Shown: positions 48,601 to 59,257 of the stretch, piece after piece
Numbering within the stretch: position 1 is the stretch's first letter
How the letters are laid out: each line of letters begins with the position of its first letter
Assembly: GCA_017562135.1 (NCBI GenBank)
Contig: QEYB01000825.1
Location: forward strand, 310,001-374,000
Length of the DNA: 64,000 nucleotides
Origin: Dipylidium caninum
Taxonomy: Eukaryota > Platyhelminthes > Cestoda > Cyclophyllidea > Dipylidiidae
Reading direction: 5' to 3'
The notes under the pieces: model-generated
Databases searched by the model: none
What the model was told of the DNA's origin: nothing
Seen by the model: only the letters and a program-made list of their open reading frames with translations
Made by a program: the position numbers and the translations under genes

Positions 48601-49828
48601 CTCTTTTGAGCCAAATCTCTGCTCGCAGAGTTGACAAACGATTCAGTCCTCTGCAATATCACCATTTTAGTCGTTGTTTTCTCTTCTCTTAAGGATAATT
48701 CCCACTTACGAGAAAGAAATTATGGGGTGAATGGGGAGATAAGGCAAAAATTTCACATTTTACGGAAATGTTTTGACACAGTCGTAGTCGTACGGATGAT
48801 CTTCCTCCTCGAGACGCCTTGACGGCACTAGACTCGCGGGAAAGACATTTTTGCAACCAAAATTGAACATTTTGTCGTCAGCAGATCCATCTCCGAATGC
48901 CTCATTGTTATTATTATCATTATTTTATTTTTTCTTCTCTAAGCTTGTTGAACTGCGCTTTAATTCAAGGAAAGTAGTCGTAAATCGTGTTTTGTTTCCA
49001 CCCGATTTTAGAGAAGAATACAACAGAAAAAAAGGGAAATATTTTGCCGAAATGAGCGAGAGAAATACTCTCAACACTTATAAATAGAATTAAAGAATTC
49101 ATGTTGCAAGGTTTTATTTCACAGTTGAGGCCGAACAGAGACTAAACACCCACGCCGGTTTCATAGTTTCCAAGCTGAGCGACTGCTGCGGCCGGTTAAT
49201 TTGAAATGTCTGACTGCGCCAAAGCCTTTCATCTCGTTAATTTTTAACTTATCACGCGGAGGAATTGTCGTCGCCGCTTCCCGAGAGTTCTTCACTTCTT
49301 TTTTTCCCTATTGTTTTTCAGGAATCCTTGGCACTGGACAGTCACGTCTTCGAGACCATACTTTCGCGGCTGCACGGCATTTACGCGCTCTCGTTGAATA
49401 GTGTGTTTGACCCCAACTGCAATCAGAAGCCCGCGCGTCTGTGTTTCGAGCGGGTGGCCGAGCCCCCCCTCCCCCCTCCGACGCCACCAACCACGTCCGC
49501 ACCGACGAAGACGTTGTGGCAGTCGACTGGTGGACAACTCCTCCTCCAGTTGTGTTTCATGCTGCATTTCCTTTGGCATGTTCGACAGCACCTCACCGTA
49601 CAATCCGGGCCAACTCTTCTGTCCGGAGAGAGAACCCGGCCATGAGGGAGGGAATCGCTCATTCTACTGTCAAGGGTGTGGACGAAATATGACCGGTGGC
49701 TCGAGTCTTGTCAGTGTGGCGGGGAGTGCGGCCTCCCTTCAACGCTCCGAGCTCTGCTATTCCATGACGCGCTCGGTGGAGTTCTATCGTTTCACCCGAA
49801 TTATCCACTGGCAGAAACCCAATCAGAC
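45677..49828 (+). CDS. Proline-rich protein of unknown identity, four joined exons
   Basis: Exons 45677-46184, 46809-47162, 49322-49512 and 49589-49828 have GT..AG ends and compatible phases (0, 0, 2). Exon 1 is open for 508 nt: a Ser-rich start, then KSPKKRHVSWKDLETDG, whose RHVSW fits the RVxF pattern used to dock protein phosphatase 1. Exon 2 carries a proline tract (LPPPPTPPPPLPPPPPAHY), then the basic RHFKRRRRYSDWFFTLYEF. Exon 3 starts with a helical stretch, DSHVFETILSRLHGIYALSL, and ends Pro/Thr-rich. Exon 4 has paired cysteines (SFYCQGCGRNMTGG) and RSVEFYRFTRIIHWQ. The C-run at 49,463-49,480 could hide an indel. Start and end are not found. The FN3-like exons at 55.5 kb may belong to the same gene. 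I recognise no family. Confidence 0.55.
46242..46461. mobile_element. Short TIR element (MITE-like), 220 bp
   Basis: The left end TGGAAACTACAAAACGGGC (46242-46260) and the right end GCCCGTTTTATAGTTTCCA (46443-46461) are inverted repeats matching at 18 of 19 positions. It sits in the intron between the first two exons of the proline-rich gene. The interior shares CCGAATGCCTCATT with the 48.5-kb copy and, inverted, with the 13.7-kb element. Too short to encode a transposase. No target-site duplication visible. Confidence 0.6.
47163..49321. other. Intron of the proline-rich gene, possibly with further exons
   Basis: At 47260-47452 an acceptor (CCCTTTTAG) and a donor (GGGAG|GTGAGG) bound a stretch reading FVAPADFHIHPGASDAAQ in one frame and TPLKSAQPPPTALAVDAK in another. 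No single frame spans it, so an exon with an indel is possible but unproven. The rest shows no exon; a TIR element lies at 48.5-49.2 kb. Confidence 0.35.
48462..49172. mobile_element. TIR element, 0.71 kb
   Basis: The left end GCTGGAAACTATGAAACAGGC (from 48461) faces CGCCGGTTTCATAGTTTCC (to 49171). Internally, TTGAACATTTTGTC...GATCCATCTCCGAATGCCTCATT (48,865-48,905) matches the 46.2-kb element. No intact coding capacity. Flanks show no obvious duplication. Confidence 0.55.
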
Positions 49829-50616
49829 GTGCGTTTTGATTGTCATTTGGAATGCAGACCTTTAAAAAGAATGCTGGGAAAAAGTGACAGGTTGAGGGTG
49901 AATGCCAAGAACTCCCAGTAGAGAAACAGAATTAAGTGAATTGCCTTGTTGCCTCGGTGAAGTCCGGACAAAGGGATATGGGACAATCTGGGGTAAGAAG
50001 TAGGGATTCTGGTAAAAATGTGGCTTTAATGGTGGCCACATGGACGCCGTTTGTGCCAATCCGAGCGCCATCGCGTTGCTCCACGGCCCCGAAGATCGCT
50101 AAGCATCGGCGGGTCGGCGGAGTGGCCTTTGACCTCTCCTAGGGCTTCCAAACTGATTTTGCGGTCTCACCAAGACGTAGTATCTTCATCGTGCAGTAGG
50201 CTGACTTCAGCACGGTTTGCGCAAATTGGAGCACAGGTGAAACTCCTTTTATGCGCGATTATTTCTTTTTCGGAGTCTCGCAGAGGCAACAGCATCGTCT
50301 GTGTAAACTACTTTACTGGCCAGTCAAACTTTGCCCCTTCGGGAAGAGGAGGCGGTGCTTGCTCAAGCGAATTAAGTTCCGAGCTGTTTGTGTGAGTGCG
50401 GCGGACTAATTCGAGCTCTACAACTGGGAAATTGGGTGAGAAAAGCCTCAAGATCGCATCATTTAGGCTTAGGGTAATTATTTGTCTCCAAGTGCTAAAA
50501 GGTGGTAGCCTGTTAAGGCATGCCTTTTTTCTGTTCCCTCTGAAGCCAAATAACGGAGAGTCGACGACGTCATCGCGCTTCGCCCAGTTTGCACCACTCA
50601 ACTCCACAAAGGGCGC

Positions 50617-50877
50617 GTGAACGGGTGTGTCGCGCCCCTAAACGCTCCCGTCGGCGCTCCAACCTCCACCGACGCCCCCCGAGAGGCTGTCTCGGTGCCG
50701 CCGACGCAGCCAGCTTCGATGCAGTCGCAGCAGTCTCGGTACTCGGCGAGGGAGAAGCGTAGACAAGTACGAAAAGTGATGCACAAACGGATGAGTCAGC
50801 AACGCGTCGCTGATTGGCTGGTGGCTACACATGGAGGTCAAGCAGGCGCCTGCAATGCTCCGCTCATCGTCTTCTAA
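50617..50877 (+). CDS. Candidate exon, basic helix
   Basis: Plus-strand frame with Pro/Thr-rich start, then MQSQQSRYSAREKRRQVRK and MHKRMSQQRVADWLVATHGG, ending at a stop. The basic helical stretch looks protein-like, but splice sites and family are unresolved. Confidence 0.25.
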   Translation: MNGCVAPLNAPVGAPTSTDAPREAVSVPPTQPASMQSQQSRYSAREKRRQVRKVMHKRMSQQRVADWLVATHGGQAGACNAPLIVF

Positions 50878-53665
50878 CCTGGCCCTCATTTCTCTCTTCA
50901 TCTGGCCTTAAAATGAAACAACCCAACTGTCTGACAATTCGTTTATGATTAAATAATTACTATGACACAGATATCTGTCCTTCTTCCACGTGGAAGACTT
51001 AAAGCATCGTACATTTAATGAAGTTGTCTAGTATAAAGGCCACGTGAATACTCCACTGTTATTTTCTTATTTAGCATTTTATAAGGTAGTGCAAAATTCA
51101 AAGTATTAGGCCTTGAAGGCGCTTTTGTACTCAAATTGGGACCCTATGAGTAGAGGCACATCATAAAGATGGCGTTATCCACAAGGAGGTAAACTTTTCG
51201 TACTTAAATGACATAATTAATATATCTTTAGATGTTTAAATTGTCGTCTAGAAACCCAAGTTGTATTAATTACGCTTACTTTCGTACTCCTCATTATCTC
51301 GAATGGCCCTCAAATCCCAAACAACTTTCGCTGGACATTATTTAAAATATGTGAATAAATTTACCAGCATAATCGGCATGAGCCGGAGTGTCTCAGGACA
51401 ACTTTAACAACGGTAAACATGGTGAAAACTTTAATTCAGAGTAATATTATTCCCATAAATGAGGTATAACTTTTTCTTTGGTAGATGAATGGTATGAACA
51501 TTCCGAATCAGACTGACATGTGTTTAAAAAACGTCTTTCACGAAAATGAACTCAAATTTCTTGAAGTTTCCACTTGCAAACTGCCTAGCAGGAAAGGCTT
51601 AAGCCCAAAGTATTCCATATGGCTTCACTCGTGTGTGGACTGTGGAAACATTCTCTTAGAGCTGATTGTTCGCTGATATGGCCGAACTCGCTTCTGGTCT
51701 GATTGTAACAGAATTTTCAACTGCATAAATCTTCAAATGTATAATTGTTGGTGCTCCAGATAACAGATGATTGTACTCTTAAGTTACAAAATCTTATCTA
51801 TCCCATTTTAAATGAACCGTCAGTCTGTATTTTTTCTTGCCCCAGTTAATCTGATTAAACGCTGTCAGAAGATATTCCTTTCCGTAACTGAGGCTGACCA
51901 TCGTAGAAAGTGTACGCCATTAAGCGTGGACCTGCGGCCGTTGAAGGAGATTTAGTGGGAGGAGGGCAAATTGTGCAGATTTGCCAGTCTAATCTTCCCT
52001 CTGACAGATTTGGCACCTCCTCTCAACCGGACTGGCCACCGGGCCTGCGGAACGCCGCCTGGTACGCCTTTCTCGGTGACGAGAGGCAACTGCAAGGCGA
52101 TGAACCTTCTGGGGTAGCAGAAGCGTCTTTCGCATAAAGACCCGATCGTCGTGATGGCTTGAAATTAGTGTAAATGCCGTCTGGTTTGAATGATGAGGAA
52201 TGGAGAAGTTGCGGTGGCACTCTCGACCCGATCGCCTACCAGTGACACACGTTTACTAGACAATCTGGGAAATTTTATTCCCTAACTGGAATGCACCTTC
52301 GACACGTCCTCGTCCTCCTCGTCTTACTCGTCCTCTTCGGCCTCCTCGGCCTTCTCCTTCTCCTCAGACGTAGTCTCACATCGCCGCTTTTGTCGTCTAC
52401 GTCGTCCTCCCGTCCGCGTCCTCCTCCTCCTCTTCGTCCGCCTCCACTTCCTCCTCCTCCGCCTCCGCCTCCGCCTCCTCGTCCTCGTCCTCGTCCTCGT
52501 CCACAACTTCCCCAGACATGATCTCTCACTTTTGTCGTCTACGTCGTCGCCGATGGCCTCCTCCTCCGCCTTCTCCTCTTCCTTCTTCTGCCAGGAAGCC
52601 TACGACTCCACGGCTGCTCTACACAAACGGCCAAATACTCCTGCTGTTAAAGCGATCCGACGTATTTCCGCAATCGGGCCGCCAGAGAGCATGGACTCTC
52701 GGGAAGCAGGCCGAAAATCCTGCTTCCCACGAGGCGATGCTGTCGTCTCTGCGAGGGTAGTTCGAGGTCTTGCTAAAATTAGGCCAAAAGTATATGTGTG
52801 TGTGTGTGTAGGTGTTGGAGAGGATGGACAATAAAAATCCCCCACATTGGGCTTATTTTAACCGAATTACACACACGCAAATTGTTACAAATTATTTAAT
52901 GATCCTTCCTGTCCGCCGTATTTTCCCGCAACTCGGAAAGTGATACGCACAAACCTCCGACTAATTTTGTCTCCCTCGCAGCCCGCGGAAATGACCACTT
53001 TCGCTCCAACAGTTGGGCTAATGCGAAGACAGGAAATCCGGGCAAACTTCCTGTCCACAAGTCCACCGACAGTTAAAGCACGGCGACCCGGTTTCACGAG
53101 CTTCTCCAATTCCCCACTTTTTCCTCTTTTTAATAGTGGGAGACGCCTGAATTTTCTGTCAGGTTTCCCCGTGACACTCGGCGTCCCGACTGCTCGTCGT
53201 GAGCGGACGGTCGGCCAGACGCCTCGTCCTGCGCGTCTGCCACTGTCAACTGTCCCAATGTCTACGCATTCCACTAGGGGCGTAAAAAGGCGAGTTCAAA
53301 GAGGGGAATGAGGGAGGATGCTGTTTGCACTTTTATACATTCCCGTGTATAAATAGACGTTTTAGTAATCAGAAAAAAAAGTATCTTGCTGTTTTTAGCC
53401 CCAGACACAACATCCATCGGGTTGTGTCAAGCGCATCGAAGCGGTGGACGGGAAAGGCTGAGGAGGAGGCGGCGGCGGCGGCGGCGGCGAGAGGAGGACG
53501 AGACGGGACGAGGCGGGGTGCTACGCGGCGGAGCGGGGAAATTCAAAAGTGAAATGTTACAATCAAAAGTACAACAGGCGATTAAGTCAGACAAAAAAGG
53601 GATTGAGTGTTAGGCGTTAAAATGCTCCATATGGAGGCAATTCTCACCGACAGGATGATTTTGAT

Positions 53666-53686
53666 ACACACACACACACACACACG
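53666..53686. repeat. (CA)n microsatellite
   Basis: About ten CA units. Confidence 0.9.
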
Positions 53687-54004
53687 CTTACACTCTCGTT
53701 CAAATATAACCACCTTATTTATATAAGGCGGCTGTCACCGCGATTTTACGATCTGCGGCAATTAATGTGACGTCCGAATTTAAACTTGACGCTGGAGCCT
53801 TCGTGGGGACACGGCCGGAGTGGCCGGAGTGGCCGGCGGCCGGTGGTCGAGTCGTCGGAGTGGAAGATGCTGGCGCCGCGGCCCGCGACGACCTTCCACA
53901 GGGAGGAAATCAGCCTGTCGGACACTTTGAGAGTTAAGCTATTCACCCGCTCTGTGAGCAGGGCAATCTGTTCCAGCGTCGGTGGGGAAGAGAGACAATT
54001 CGGC

Positions 54005-54027
54005 TCTTCTTCTTCTTCTTCTTCTTC
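54005..54027. repeat. (TTC)n microsatellite
   Basis: Seven to eight TTC units on the plus strand. Confidence 0.9.
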
Positions 54028-55469
54028 GCCTCTTCCAAATGTGAGCAGGGAACCAGCATTTTCAACGGTGTACGCCAAGAACGAATTGGACAAGAGAAGA
54101 GACATTAGGTCGGGGCGCGAAGGGAGGAGAAGGTTTCAGTTAAATTGGGGCTCAGGGTGGAATTTGAGGAGATCTGATAAAGAAGGACCAACAACGTCGG
54201 CTTTGAGCCGCTGATGGACGAGGCCGCCGTTCACCAGAGGACGAGGAAAAGCCTTGTCGAAGGAGAATCCTCTCCCGGTCTGGAATAATCATTTCCCGAA
54301 TGGATTTTCCTTCCTCCGGCTCTCCCACTGGCAACTGAGCGATTGCGGATTTTACACTTTCACGTTTTTTTCACCGTGATCTTATTGTTTGGACTTTTAC
54401 CTGTAACCTTGTTTCGTTTTCATCCCACTATAAAAGTGGAATAACACGACTTGTGTACTTTGGGCCTATTTCCTCGTAATATTTTCCGGAAAGACAGACC
54501 CACGTCGCAAGTTAAAGAGAGTTATTTCCCGCCGATGGGAAGTGAAACCCCGAAGGAAGAAAGGCAGTCGCGTCAAAGTTGGTGCCCCGCACTTTGTTGT
54601 GGTGACTTTTCACTGAAAAATGTGCCCTACGACCTGGTCGTCCGTCCACCTGAAGTCGGTGGGGCGTCGACCACTCGAGGCGGTTGTCGCTTCAGCTCGT
54701 CGCAGCTCAAGACGCGATGCCGCAGTGAGGAGCCTCGTGTGTCGCAGAGGTGCATGAAAGGGTTTGGCGCCACGTCAGGAAACTCCCTCTTTGGCTGCCG
54801 CCCTCACCGGCTCGAGGAAAGTTCATTTGGTGCAGCGCCTTGGCATCTGAGAGGCAACGAAGGTTGATCCACTTCTGAACAGGCGATTTGCTGGCGACGA
54901 GGAGGAGGAGCGGAGGTTATAAGGAACAGCGTTGATCGGGCGAGGTGGTGGGTGATGCGAGCTGAACCGGCCCAGACGAGGTCGAAAGCGGAGAGTCGCC
55001 AAAAAGGGATTCCGCTGTCAGTGTGGCAGTGAGTGAAACAGAATTCTGCACTTTGAACTGTCGCCAAACAGTCAGACGACCAATTCCAAATGGGTTCGTT
55101 CCAACAACTGGCCAAACTAAACAATGCAATTCAAGCAAAGCGTCCAGAAGCGGCAAATCGCTCGGGTGTTGTTTTTCCCCACACACATTTTCATTCACTC
55201 GCCAGAAATTGAGTCGGCGGAATGCGTCGACGCCTCCGCCACGAAGCCGTCGTCCTCCGTCTTCCGCCCTCACACCGCCAGACGACTGTTTGTTTCGTCG
55301 TTGCAGGCAGAACTCCTCAGCAGTGATCAGCTTTTAACTGACGCTACTGACGACGCCAAATCACACTCCAGCCCTTTTCACTCTTGTTGCCATTTATTTT
55401 TGACTAACCCATTCACATTTTTTCACGTAGCACCAAGCGAGTTTGTGTTTTTTTTTCTTTGCTTTAAAG

Positions 55470-56324
55470 ACCACGGAGAAGGAGAGTCAGTCCATCCGGG
55501 AGTCCACGAATCGCCTGACATCGTCTCACGTCTGCAATGGCTGGGCGGCCAGTTTGGTGGAGGGTCGCGTTGACGGATTTTGGCCCGATTTCCCGGGCTC
55601 TCGACGCCACACGTGGATTCGTGGTTGGAACACTCCCGAGGTGGATGAACTCGGCGCCACCGGCATATTCGCCGTCACTGTGGCCAATCTTCGCGCCAAC
55701 ACGAATTACGACTTCACAATCACACCCATCTTCCATCCCGAGGCGAATTTCACCCTTCAGGGCATCAAGGAGCGGGCCACAACGAGGGCCTACGGTGGGT
55801 GGTGCTTTGCGTGTGTGTGTCCGCCTCGTTGAGGCTAAGTGGGATTTTGTCCTAGTGAAGACGTCTGTGGGGCGAGGCGAGGCGGGGCGGGGGGAGAAGG
55901 AGGACTTTCCCTGCTGAGAGGATTGTGTGCTTCCTTTCCAGGCTCACAAGTGTCCGTGAGGCCGGGGGAGGCGTCAGCAAGTGTGCAGCAAAGCGGCCAC
56001 TACGATGTCCTCCTCTCCGAGATTGGCGCTTACTCGGTGTGCTGTCATTTGAAAGTAAGTCCGCCTCCGCCTCCACCTCCACCTCCACCTCCACCTCCAC
56101 CTTCTCGTGGTATTTCCGCTCTGCCTGCATTGTTCGCCGCCCTTTCAGCCGCCCATTCTTGTCAACGGGGCCCCCGCGAGGGTATGCAACGCAACAACCA
56201 AACACGTGAGAGGCGAAATCGCCTTTCCCCCTGACTCCCGGTGCTGTCTATCGCCTGAAAATGAGCTCATCTTACACCTCCAATGTCAACTTCGCAAAGG
56301 TTTTTCGAGTCCCACTTGGAAATT
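55470..56324 (+). CDS. Fibronectin-III-like domains, three exons, frame break in the last
   Basis: Exons 55470-55794, 55942-56054 and 56149-56324 join in phases 1 and 0 with good GT..AG sites. Exon 1 reads SSHVCNGWAASLVEGRVDG and RHTWIRGWNTPEV, then FAVTVANLRANTNYDFTITP, the Trp..Leu..Tyr pattern of an FN3 sandwich. Exon 2 reads VSVRPGEASASVQQSGHY and EIGAYSVCCHLK. Exon 3 reads PPILVNGAPARVCNATTKHV then RGEIAFP, and after a break LTPGAVYRLKMSSSYTSNV with FAKVFRVPLGN, a second FN3-type strand set. The frame breaks at 56226-56230 (run of five C; four would keep frame and the downstream phase). FN3 pairs with N-glycosylation-like NAT and cysteines suggest an extracellular receptor or adhesion protein. 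Neither signal peptide nor membrane segment was found, and the link to the 45.7-49.8 kb exons is inference. Confidence 0.55.
56061..56101. repeat. (CCTCCA)n tract in the intron between FN3 exons
   Basis: Hexameric repeat of about six units. It doubles as the long pyrimidine-rich stretch of the 94-nt intron 56055-56148. Confidence 0.9.
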
Positions 56325-57531
56325 GTAAGCACACACATTCGCGGATTCCCGTTGATCGAGTTCGTGAAAGGAGTCTTCCACCTCGGGAACTGGAGTGGCT
56401 GTGGGGCAGAGAAAAATACAGAATGGGGGGAAAGGAGGAAATTGGGAGACCAGTTGAAGCGTGTACGGTAAAGAGTGGAGAAGATTAGCAACTTGTCCTC
56501 GGCGAGGCAACGCAATCACCAACGATTTCGAGTCATTTTGGGACTAGAATCCGTGTACTGTCAGTTGAATTTAAAATCCACACTCACCTAGTTGCCAGTC
56601 GAGTATTACCGAGTAGTACATCCCCAGCGTCCGCCCCGCCTCCTGTTACTGGGATTTCCTCGACCGAAATAAACAAATTCAGTCTTTTAGTCTTCCATTC
56701 TATTTGAGTAGTGGCTCGTAATTCACCCCGCCGGGAAGGGGGGGACTAGCGGGTGGAGGAGGCGGAGGGTGGAGGGGAATGTTAAAGTCCCCGCACAACG
56801 GGGAGTGTGGCCGACCTACGCCTGAGAGACGCGGAGGGCGAAGGGGCGGACGAAGCAGCCACCTCCGTCGGCCCGTCCGTCCACGACGATCGACATGGCC
56901 GGACGCTGCGGTCTTCGCTGCCTCCAAGCCGGCGGCTCCTCCCCTGTCCCTCCGCCCCCACCCCTCAGTAAATTACTCCGGCGGTAGGGCAAGTCGGGGC
57001 TAAGTGGAGATGCATTAATCTGTCGGTAACCCTGACTGGACTGTCCGCAATGAGCGCTCGATGGCGAGGACTTTTGCCCTTACTTGGAAGAAATGTGGGA
57101 ATCCCCTGATGGTGTGTTAAGAAAGGCAAATTTTCATGACTTTTGTTGGAGGGCGGGAAGATCTTGGCGACAATGAAGGTCCAAAATTTTTATTATTTCG
57201 TTACCCTGTTTTCTCTGAGACGATGGGATGGGGGAAAGTGTGAGACCGGCGGTTTTACGTTTAGTGAGAGAATTTGGGACTTTTGAGCAGAATATGCGAT
57301 TACTTAATGAAGACAGGTGCCAATCACTTGTCAAATGGGCAGCGTCGCTCCTTCTTTCAGCATTCCGGCCAGTCTACAGCCCCTCCTGACTCTCAACAGC
57401 GTAAAATCTACGGGGTATGTTGGATTTTGGTACGTCGTTGAAAGTTGAAGGGGAAAAAGTAGCCTGCTAAAGCTCCCTCGGCGCCTCATTAACCCAGTCT
57501 CGAGCTTCATTGTCGAATTTGCGTTCTGTCC
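56325..57531. other. No gene supported
   Basis: The FN3 exon set ends with a donor (AATT|GTAAGC), so further exons should lie downstream, but none was recognised here. Confidence 0.4.
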
Positions 57532-58270
57532 AAAGCGGAAGCCGCCTAGTCGCCCGAAGGGGTTTAATTAATCACGATTCTGCAGACAATCGAGCGTCGA
57601 TGGCGCCTTGCGTGTCGACGCCTTAGACGAAATGTCGACGCATAGGGGATTTCCTGACTGCTCTTCTCACCTTCAACGTCCACACACGCCTGCAGGCACC
57701 CCCGGTGGCCCCACGAACTCCCCAATGCATGCCAAACCCCGGCAGAAGGGTAACATCACCTCGTCTCTTCTCGCCTCATCTCATCTCATGTCATCGCATG
57801 TCATGTCGCGTCGGGCGACACACCTCCGCTCCGTGAATGGCTACTTAGTCGACTCGACTTGTCCTCTTGTCACGAGGACGCGCTGGCAAGTGAGTGGGTC
57901 GTCTCACCTCCTCCCACCCACCCGCGCACCCACCCGCTCACTCGCTCACCGACCCATTCAACTAATCCTCCTCTTCCTCCTCCTCCTCCTCCTTTCATCT
58001 TCCTTCTCCTCCTTCCCCCTTCTCGCCGTCGTCGCCCCGTCGGTACCAGAGGAAGCCCAGTCCAATTAATGTGGAGTCGTCTCCTCTTTGCCAACCGCTG
58101 ACGAGTGAGGCGGCGGGTGTAGGATGTCTTCTGAAGTCCCCGTCCACTGTCGCGCCACACCACTTCGTCAGCCTCGTCGAAGACATCCGCCAAGTGGCAG
58201 TTTCAACGCGTCGCAAGTGTCCTGAGGCACATCGCGAGGTGCATTCTTCCCCCACGTGGTTCACCTCAAC
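57532..58270 (+). repeat. Dispersed direct duplication, copy 1
   Basis: About 0.74 kb matching 62473-63205 in the same orientation. It starts at CGGAAGCCGCCTAGT, includes a near-identical CCTGCAGGCACCCCCGGTGG core, a donor-like GCTGGCAAGTGAGTGGGTCG followed by a C-rich tract, and ends at CCCACGTGGTTCACCTC. Open frames are partly conserved between the copies (plus: HHFVSLVEDIRQVAV; minus: RRLTRQRLAKRRRLHIN), but no family is recognised. Confidence 0.85.
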
Positions 58271-58976
58271 AAAGCAGGCGTATTTTATGAGACCAGACGC
58301 CTCTACATGCACTTAAATTTGGGGAAAAAAAAGACAAGTACACACACAATTTTGTAGGCAAGAAATCTACAAACAACACGTTGCTCGCTGCCTTTTCTAA
58401 CTCATTAGAAACTATTTCGTTCCTCAGAAGAAAGACACTAGAGGCAGTGAGAACCTCCGGCGAGGAGGAAGACAATCAGACGAGCTGCCGCGAGGAACTC
58501 CTACCGAGTGGGGAAAATAACTTGGGCCGCCCGTCCACGAAGGAGCCCCAATTTTCCCCGTCCCCTTCGCCCCACTGTCAGCCGATTTGGGACACGCGGG
58601 GGCTGTGTCTCGGCCCGTGTCGACAACCACCCCAAAGCGGCTTAGACTCGTGCCAGTCGCCCGTCGGAAGTGTGTGTGTTCCACCACGTTGGTAGGCTTT
58701 TCGTTCCCACTTTCCCCCTTCAAGGCAAACTTGGCTCGAGTATTTCGGACGAGGTGAGGCCTCATCATCTACCGGCAATGCAGTCAGCCTCGTCGACCTT
58801 CCTTTAACCGGGTCATTGTCAAATTTTGGCATTCGTGATGTTGTTGACACTTTTTAGGCACGGGAATGAATCCAAATGCGCACTTTGAATGTGTCCTTTA
58901 ATTAATGTGTCTTTGAGGTGTTTTACCTTGACGTATGACAAAGTCACACTTTTCCTCGGCTGGTGTGGAGGAGGAG

Positions 58977-59003
58977 GAGGAGGAGGAGGAGGAGGAGGAG
59001 GAG
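58977..59003. repeat. (GGA)n microsatellite
   Basis: About nine GGA units on the plus strand. Confidence 0.92.
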
Positions 59004-59231
59004 AAAATTGCGGCCTGATTCCACCCGATTGTGATTACTTGAGGCTTTACCGCGTCCGAGGACCTTGGCTGTCCACTTCACTTGTGGTGGTCGGACAAAA
59101 CGACGGTCAAATTTGCTGTCTTAAGGACAAACGAAGTGGTCTGGCGGCCGCCGAGGTGAAAGTCGTCGGTCGGCGTTGGCAAAAGACGTGTTCTTCTCAA
59201 GTGAAAGGAAAATAAATGGAAAGAAAGAAGG

Positions 59232-59257
59232 AGAAGAAGAAGAAGAAGAAGAAGAAG
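59232..59257. repeat. (GAA)n microsatellite
   Basis: About eight GAA/AGA units on the plus strand. Confidence 0.92.

Larger units (their letters stand above)
49829..55469. other. No established exon; low-complexity islands
   Basis: Mostly composition-driven frames. The CCTC/CGTC-rich tract at 52,290-52,510 reads as a D/E-rich polypeptide on the minus strand, but the frame breaks repeatedly. A candidate exon at 50.6-50.9 kb is listed separately. A plus frame at 55,207-55,370 (IESAECVDASATKPSSS, FVSSLQAELLSSDQLL) follows an acceptor TCGCCAG and may be an exon, but no donor was found. Confidence 0.35.

Noticed and set aside
52290..52510. Acidic (Asp/Glu-rich) protein on the minus strand
   Set aside because: Low-complexity CCTC/CGTC repeat; the acidic frame is interrupted by stops and no splice model restores it.
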